Below are positions 58,900-64,000 of a DNA stretch of 64,000 bases, in pieces. Both the position numbers and the translations under genes were made by a program. The stretch covers positions 124,001 through 188,000 of the forward strand of contig JAQOTA010000037.1 in the NCBI GenBank assembly GCA_029532415.1. Reading direction: 5' to 3'. The DNA is from Marasmius tenuissimus. Its lineage: Eukaryota > Basidiomycota > Agaricomycetes > Agaricales > Marasmiaceae. Below the pieces are notes generated by a model, which saw only the letters and a list, made by a program, of their open reading frames with translations, searched no databases and had not been told where the DNA came from. Position 1 is the stretch's first letter; every line of letters begins with the position of its first letter.

Positions 58900-61260
58900 G
58901 GTTTCCGATGGGAGAATATGACATGGCATCTCTGCTCGTGGGTAGGCCAGGCCCCTATAGGTTGAGAATGCAGGCTCGACAATGATCCCGGACGACCGTT
59001 CGGGCGCACGTTATCTGACAGTCGCGTATGAGATAGCCTTCGAGTTCCAGTGGAAGGGCGATGAGTGCAGGCTAGTGAAAGATGAAAGACGACACGAAGC
59101 GCCTTATTAAACATGTATGAGCCAACCTATCGTGTTCTTTCTCGAGATGTCCAACTACGTCCTTCGCCCTTGACGGCTGTTCCCCATCATTTCGCAAATT
59201 TGATTTATTCCGTGACTTGCCTGTGCGAGTCCCTGCAGTCTCCAGGCCTGACATTTGGAGGTTGAACTCATCACGAATGATATTACATCGTTTCATGAGT
59301 ATAAGACTGGCAAGGCAGTGAGTGACCAGAAGATTGAACACGGTGGTAGAGATTCCACTCACTGATGCGATCGTCGCCCACTAGCTTTGTCGAGGTCGCG
59401 GGTGCCGTCATAGAGAGAAGTGAAAGATTCGCGTCCGACGAGCGCTGTAAGTACGCATGACGGGTTTTCCGTACCCGAGACGTTGAGGCAGGTGAGTCCT
59501 CGGAAGGGTACGGTCGGAGTCGTTACACATGCAACGGTACGTGTGGTCGATCCAATGTGAAGATTCAGGAACACTGAACAAAGGGGAATTCGAGGAGCGA
59601 GGCATTCCACGCAGGAACTCAACCAGTGAATATCCGACTCGGCCATCCACAGAGTTCTACCGCCTTTTCGACGTCAACCTTGTAGTTACGAGCAAATTCT
59701 GCTCCACCGCTAATCTTTGCCGTGTTAAGACGTATACAACCCGTCCCCGCCTCTCTTATTTTCCCGAGGTCGCCGTCAAGGACAGTGTGCAGTAGAACGA
59801 ATCTCGCGGTCGTGTGCAAGGGTGTCCTGTCCAATGTTACACCCCCGTACACCTAAACAGCCTTATTACCGCCCGGTTTCCAACGGTGCAAGAGAGATAG
59901 AAGACAGCTATCGAATCCAACCACTGCGGTCGGAAGGAAATCAAAGGCGAAGAGATGGACCACAGGCTTTGATCCCGATACGTTTATGACGAAGTCGTGG
60001 AATCGTGGGTGTCCTAGATACCAGCGTGGAACTTGATGTCGAGTTGTAACTTGAGACGAGTCCTGTCGTCTTCAGACAGGACAATTCAACGCGGGAGGGA
60101 CGGTGTAACTCTCCCAAAAGACTAGTATCCGGGTGGTTCGCCCCTCTATATTGCCTTGTCTTCATCATCGACGACACTCTCTCCAGTCTCAAATTCGTCC
60201 AGCTGTGTCATCCTTCTGGCTTCGCCCTCGAGCTGCATCGTCCTATTGCCCTGCTACCTGGTAATGGGACGAGTACACCCTCCAACGGTACCCAACAATA
60301 CCCGGCGTATATAGTGAGGAATGCTGGTAGTGGTGTAGGGGACGTCTGGAAAAAGAAATGCGAGGACAACCAGCGTGCGACGAATTCGGTGGATTGGAAA
60401 ATGAGAATGGACGATTCTGGTTAATGTGTGGATAGGCCCTGGCAGTGATATTGTCGTTGGAAATGCCTACCAGAGTTTTAGCAAGAGATATGAGGCTGAA
60501 CAGGCGGCCACATACTAGTCATATTCATCGTCTCACTGTCCGTATCTGTCCTCTGCATCTGCCATGGTGTGCCGTAGCCTCATTTTCTGCTGACCGCTCT
60601 CGTTACCCAGCCTTTTCTGATATCTCTTCGACCTGTTTATCTTCCTCTGTCTCCTTCCCAACGCATGCATGAATGTTGTCGGAGGACCAGACCGCCCAGG
60701 TGCTTTACTTGTGAGACAAATGGTAGGTTATTTAGCGATTGCAGGGCGTATTGTATGAGATAGTCCTTGAGAAAAAGAAAGGGTGATGAGCGCAGACTAA
60801 CGGAAGACGGGGAAGGAAAATACTACATACCTCAGAAATCGCATCTGAACTGATTTGTAGGGCCGACAGTCTTGAGGATACCCATGGGAACCATTCAAGG
60901 TCTTGCTCAGAGAATCTCAGACCTGGATCCACGACGTCGGTTGCTATATTCTCGATTCGTTTGGTAGGCCGAGTCTTCGTCGATCTCTGGGGACGTTTAC
61001 CTACGTCCTTCAGCCTTGTGCGACGTTCCCCAACCCTTCGCTAATTTCCGGAGTTTTCCAGTGTCAGTCACCATTGGTGAATGGTACGTCTATTGGTGCG
61101 ATAGATTTGGGTGAATATGGGTCGGGATAGTTCAAGGGAGGACTTGCCCGTGTGAGTTGACGCCTGAAATTCTTCAGTCTGGATGGGGCGCTACTAGTCT
61201 CAACACACGCCATTTCCTCGATATAGGACTGGCAAGAGAGGAATAAGATCGAGTGGTGAG
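58900..61260 (+). repeat. Array unit D: P block with the best P-family relic
   Basis: Homologous to 19.25-21.46 and 31.6-33.95 kb. At about 60150-60420 the P-family frame is uninterrupted: SSLKFVQLCHPSGFALELHR, then GNGTSTPSNG, QQYPAYIVRNAGSGVGDVWK, RATNSVDWKMRMDDSG. Upstream parts are in other frames. No family assignment. Confidence 0.55.
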
Positions 61261-61450
61261 TGGACCACCTTGAAACGGAGGTGGATTGTCGAGAACGCGG
61301 GTGTTGGAGAAAGACCCGCGTCACGTCCAACAAGCGCTCACAACCTCGAACTCGGACCGTCATCAACAAACACAACCACCAAAGCCCATCCGCGAGCCTC
61401 AAACATCTCCAAGTCAACCAACCGGCAAAAATACCATCTCCATGTAAAGT
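61255..61450 (+). repeat. Direct repeat upstream of GH16 copy 3
   Basis: GH16-side version (TGGACCACCTTGAAACGGAG to CAACAAACACAACCACC). Its partner would lie beyond the right window edge. Confidence 0.7.
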
Positions 61451-62093
61451 GGGCGACTTAACGGATGAGAGGAGGTTGGGGGCGGATTATGAGATAACAT
61501 CTCGCCGCTCGCGTTGGCCCGATCTATGGCAATTGGATCCACCTCGACGACAACTACTCCGTTCCTGCATCGAATCCTGCGAAGGCATCTCTCAACTCGT
61601 CATACTCGTGAATGGTTTCCGCTTCGGAACTGGAGGAAAACCACCGACACCCAGTAATCAGCGAAGAAGTTGTCGGATGCATGGTGCTCGCGATCTGGTT
61701 TGGATCAAAAATTGATCCAGGTGCGTTTTTTCATCGACCACCTATGGATCAATTTGTGAACCTTGCCTTCGCAGTTTCCCTCAGAGACTCCACTCCCTTC
61801 ACCGACTCGATTCCCCGCGTTTGCTCGTTCTCTTCCCTTCCAGTCCGTTACATCTATCAATGAATCCTGGACATCACACACGCCCGCCTCTCTTCACCGT
61901 CTCTTATCTGTTCTCTAATCGTTGAGGCTCTCCAACAGCTTTCAACGCAACCTTTTCACTCCGTCAAGTTGCCCTTGAGCCCACTTGGCTCGTTCAATTA
62001 CCGACGGCGTCCTCATTGCAGTTGACTCGGCAATCCTTGGTCAATCGTTACCTACGACGGACATCACTTACGACCTTTACATCCCCGTCATCC

Positions 62094-62100
62094 TATAAAT
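62094..62100 (+). promoter_or_regulatory. TATA box, GH16 copy 3
   Basis: TATAAAT, 64 bp upstream of the ATG at 62158. Confidence 0.6.
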
Positions 62101-62157
62101 TCCTCCGGCGAGGGCCCCAAGCCGATCCCTTAACGAACATTCAACACACGCACTATC

Positions 62158-63914
62158 ATGAAACTCATTCATTCACTCCCTCTCCACCTGCTTCTCCTTC
62201 TCGAAGCTTCCATGATACTGCACGTGTCTGCAAGCCAGAGAGAGAGCAACATCCTTTCACGAACAGTACACAAAGCGCATAGATTCGCAACCCGACATTC
62301 CAAGGGCCTCGCTGACGATATCCGAGTAGCTTTCGGTGCCGTGCTGGTCTCGACACTAAAGTCCTCGGGTTTGAGTGGTGGGTTGAGATTGTTGTCGAGC
62401 AGGGAAGAACAATAATCCGTTCTCGGAAACCCAGTTGTCTATTGTAAATCCGGAGGAGCCAGACTTGGAGGGTGTAATAGTGGTGGTGGTGGGAGCAGCG
62501 GTGCGGGCGGTAGTATGGGCAATGGGAATGGGAATAGTGGCGGTACGAGCATGATGTCTGGTGGAAGTGGAGGGAATCGTACTGATTCGACCTCGTCTAC
62601 GTCGCTTGGTGATCGTCCTACGTCTACAGGTGGAGGTGGTGGAAGTGGCGGCAGTCAGACTACAATGTCGACGTCGACGACGAGCACACAAGCTCCCACA
62701 GCAACTCCAGTCAACAATTCGCCATTCAAGATCATTGATTCTCATGTATGTGCTGCGGAAGTCATTTTCGACCATTATACTCACGTACGTTGTATAGTCT
62801 GGAAGCAACTTCTTCAACGGCTGGAACTTTTGGACTTACGGAGATCCTACAAATGGCATTGTCAACTATATCAACGAAGCTACCGCAGTACGTTCTCTCC
62901 CAATTCAACCTAAAACGAATGTCCCAACTCAATGCCTTCCAGCGCGCGAACGGTCTCCTCGAAATCAACTCTGCCGGTAACGCCGTAATGCGAGTCGAAA
63001 CCACCCCTCAAGTCTCCGGAAACAGAAGAAGTGTCCGAATCCAGACCCAACTCGAGATCGACAAGGGTCTTTGGATCATGGACTCGCTTCACGTTCCCAC
63101 CGGTTGTGGTACTTGGCCGTAAGCCGCAGTTATCCCCACTCCATATATCAACAATTCAACTCACCCCTTCCTTATAGCGCATTCTGGACAAACGGCCCCT
63201 CCTGGCCCTTCGACGGCGAATTCGACATCTTCGAAGGCGTCCACGACTACTCCGTCAACCAAGCAACCCTCCACACTGACTCCGGCTGTACCCTCTCCTC
63301 CGCCTCCTCCACCACCCTCGGTAATCTCCGGAACCGTCATCACCAAACTCACCTGTGCCGTCGGCGGTGGGTCCGGAAACGAAGGTTGCGGTGTACGCGC
63401 TACGACGGACAAACACCGTTCAATCGGAATGAAAGGTGGAGTTTTACGCTGGGGTTGATCGATAGCAATGGGATCGCTGTGTGGTTTTTTCCCTCGTGGG
63501 TCGATTCCGGGGGATATTGAGAGTGAGGCGCCGTTGCCGTCAACGTGGGGAACGCCGATGGCGAGGTGGGATGCGGGGAGTTGTAGTCCGGATAGGTATT
63601 TTAATAGGCAGGCTGCTATCTTTACCAATACGTTGTGGTGAGTCGACCTTGTGTGCATCGAGAGATCCGATCTAACTTTGAACAGCGGTGACTGGGCAGG
63701 AGGCGTATGGAATAACGCTGGAGTTCCAGGTCAAGAACAGAGCTGTGCTCAACGAACTGGGTTTGCGACTTCCGAGGAGTATGTCCGGAATAACGGTGGT
63801 GGCATGTCTGAAGCTTGTGAGTTGGGTTTGTTCTCCTTAGATTCCGCATCTCCTCACCGACGACAACCAACAGACTGGGAAGTCAAATCTGTCAAGATCT
63901 ACCAACGAAAGTGA
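62158..63914 (+). pseudogene. GH16-like gene, copy 3, internal stop
   Basis: The most complete copy. ATG 62158, signal-peptide-like MKLIHSLPLHLLLLLEASM, frame open through SSGLSGGLRLLSSRE to a TAA at 62413-62415. The same frame then continues as SVLGNPVVYCKSGGARLGG into the Gly/Ser/Thr linker. FFNGWNFWTYG, LWIMDSLHVPTGCGTWP and an intact GEFDIFEGV follow (nucleophile Glu codon 63218-63220). An extra A near 63323 and a missing A near 63345 cancel each other. The shared disruption in the GNEGCG..TPFNRN region remains. An extra G near 63454 puts LIDSNGIAVWFFP back in frame. The C-terminus ends at TGA 63912-63914. The TAA could be spliced out if an unrecognised intron exists, so I call it a pseudogene with reserve. 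Confidence 0.72.
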
Positions 63915-64000
63915 CATGACCATCCATACGTTGCCCTGCCCTACATATTATTCACTCACTTAGATGAACACCCATTTTTATGGAACGGAACTGTGTAGCT
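63915..64000. other. 3' flank of GH16 copy 3
   Basis: Matches the sequence after the stops of GH16 copies 1 and 2 (CATGACC.TC.ATAC.TTGCC and TATGG.ACGGAA). By the array pattern a further NACHT gene is expected about 1.1 kb to the right. Confidence 0.5.

Noticed and set aside
1..64000. RIP-like C-to-T mutation of the repeats as the cause of decay
   Set aside because: Differences between copies are largely indels and mixed substitutions with no obvious CA/TG bias by eye. Not measured.

Overview
The window is eukaryotic and fungal, most probably from an Agaricomycete (mushroom-forming basidiomycete). Introns are short (52-73 nt) with GT..AG ends. Stretches of coding decay sit in dense transposon remnants. 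The left end carries a Plavaka-type transposase, a family typical of Agaricomycetes. The main genes are NACHT-type STAND NTPases and GH16 beta-glucanase-like genes. No rRNA, tRNA, CRISPR or bacterial operon structure was seen.

Region 1 (1-18.6 kb) is a transposon graveyard. A Plavaka transposase (2-6278) is split by a 2.7-kb insertion (1957-4661) and by a solo LTR (5270-5794, target duplication CACCG). A second copy of that LTR lies inverted at 8299-8817 (target duplication TCAAC). Further right are a 1,176-bp element with 70-bp terminal inverted repeats between TA dinucleotides (10658-11833), a 756-bp pogo-like deletion derivative (15169-15924) and a 304-bp foldback MITE with a 9-bp target duplication (17157-17460). 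Between them are unidentified, mostly broken coding relics.

Region 2 (about 19.2-64 kb) is a degenerate tandem array. The idealised unit is: P block (unidentified coding relic) - GH16 gene - NACHT gene - GH16 3' fragment - R block - S block. NACHT genes lie at 22096-25208, 37653-40444 and 50786-53613. They share one five-exon structure worked out here. Copies 1 and 3 are open (944 and 849 codons); copy 2 has a one-base deletion before the Walker A motif. GH16 genes lie at about 34810-36560, 47848-49608 and 62158-63914. All three carry disabling changes: a lost start codon, a nucleophile Glu-to-Lys change plus a one-base deletion, and an internal stop. They also share frame disruptions in the penultimate large exon. 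In the first unit the GH16 gene is missing; the sequence at about 21.46-21.50 kb is a chimera of the repeats that flank GH16 elsewhere.

A 5-kb block downstream of NACHT copy 1 and copy 3 is nearly identical (about 25.19-30.85 and 53.60-58.16 kb), whereas copy 2 is clearly diverged. This points to recent duplication or gene conversion. Copy 1 of this block holds a 1,091-bp inverted-repeat element whose empty site is preserved in copy 3.

The intact products would be cytoplasmic NLR-like NTPases (candidate non-self or allorecognition sensors) and secreted beta-glucan hydrolases. Any functional link between them is inference from co-amplification only.
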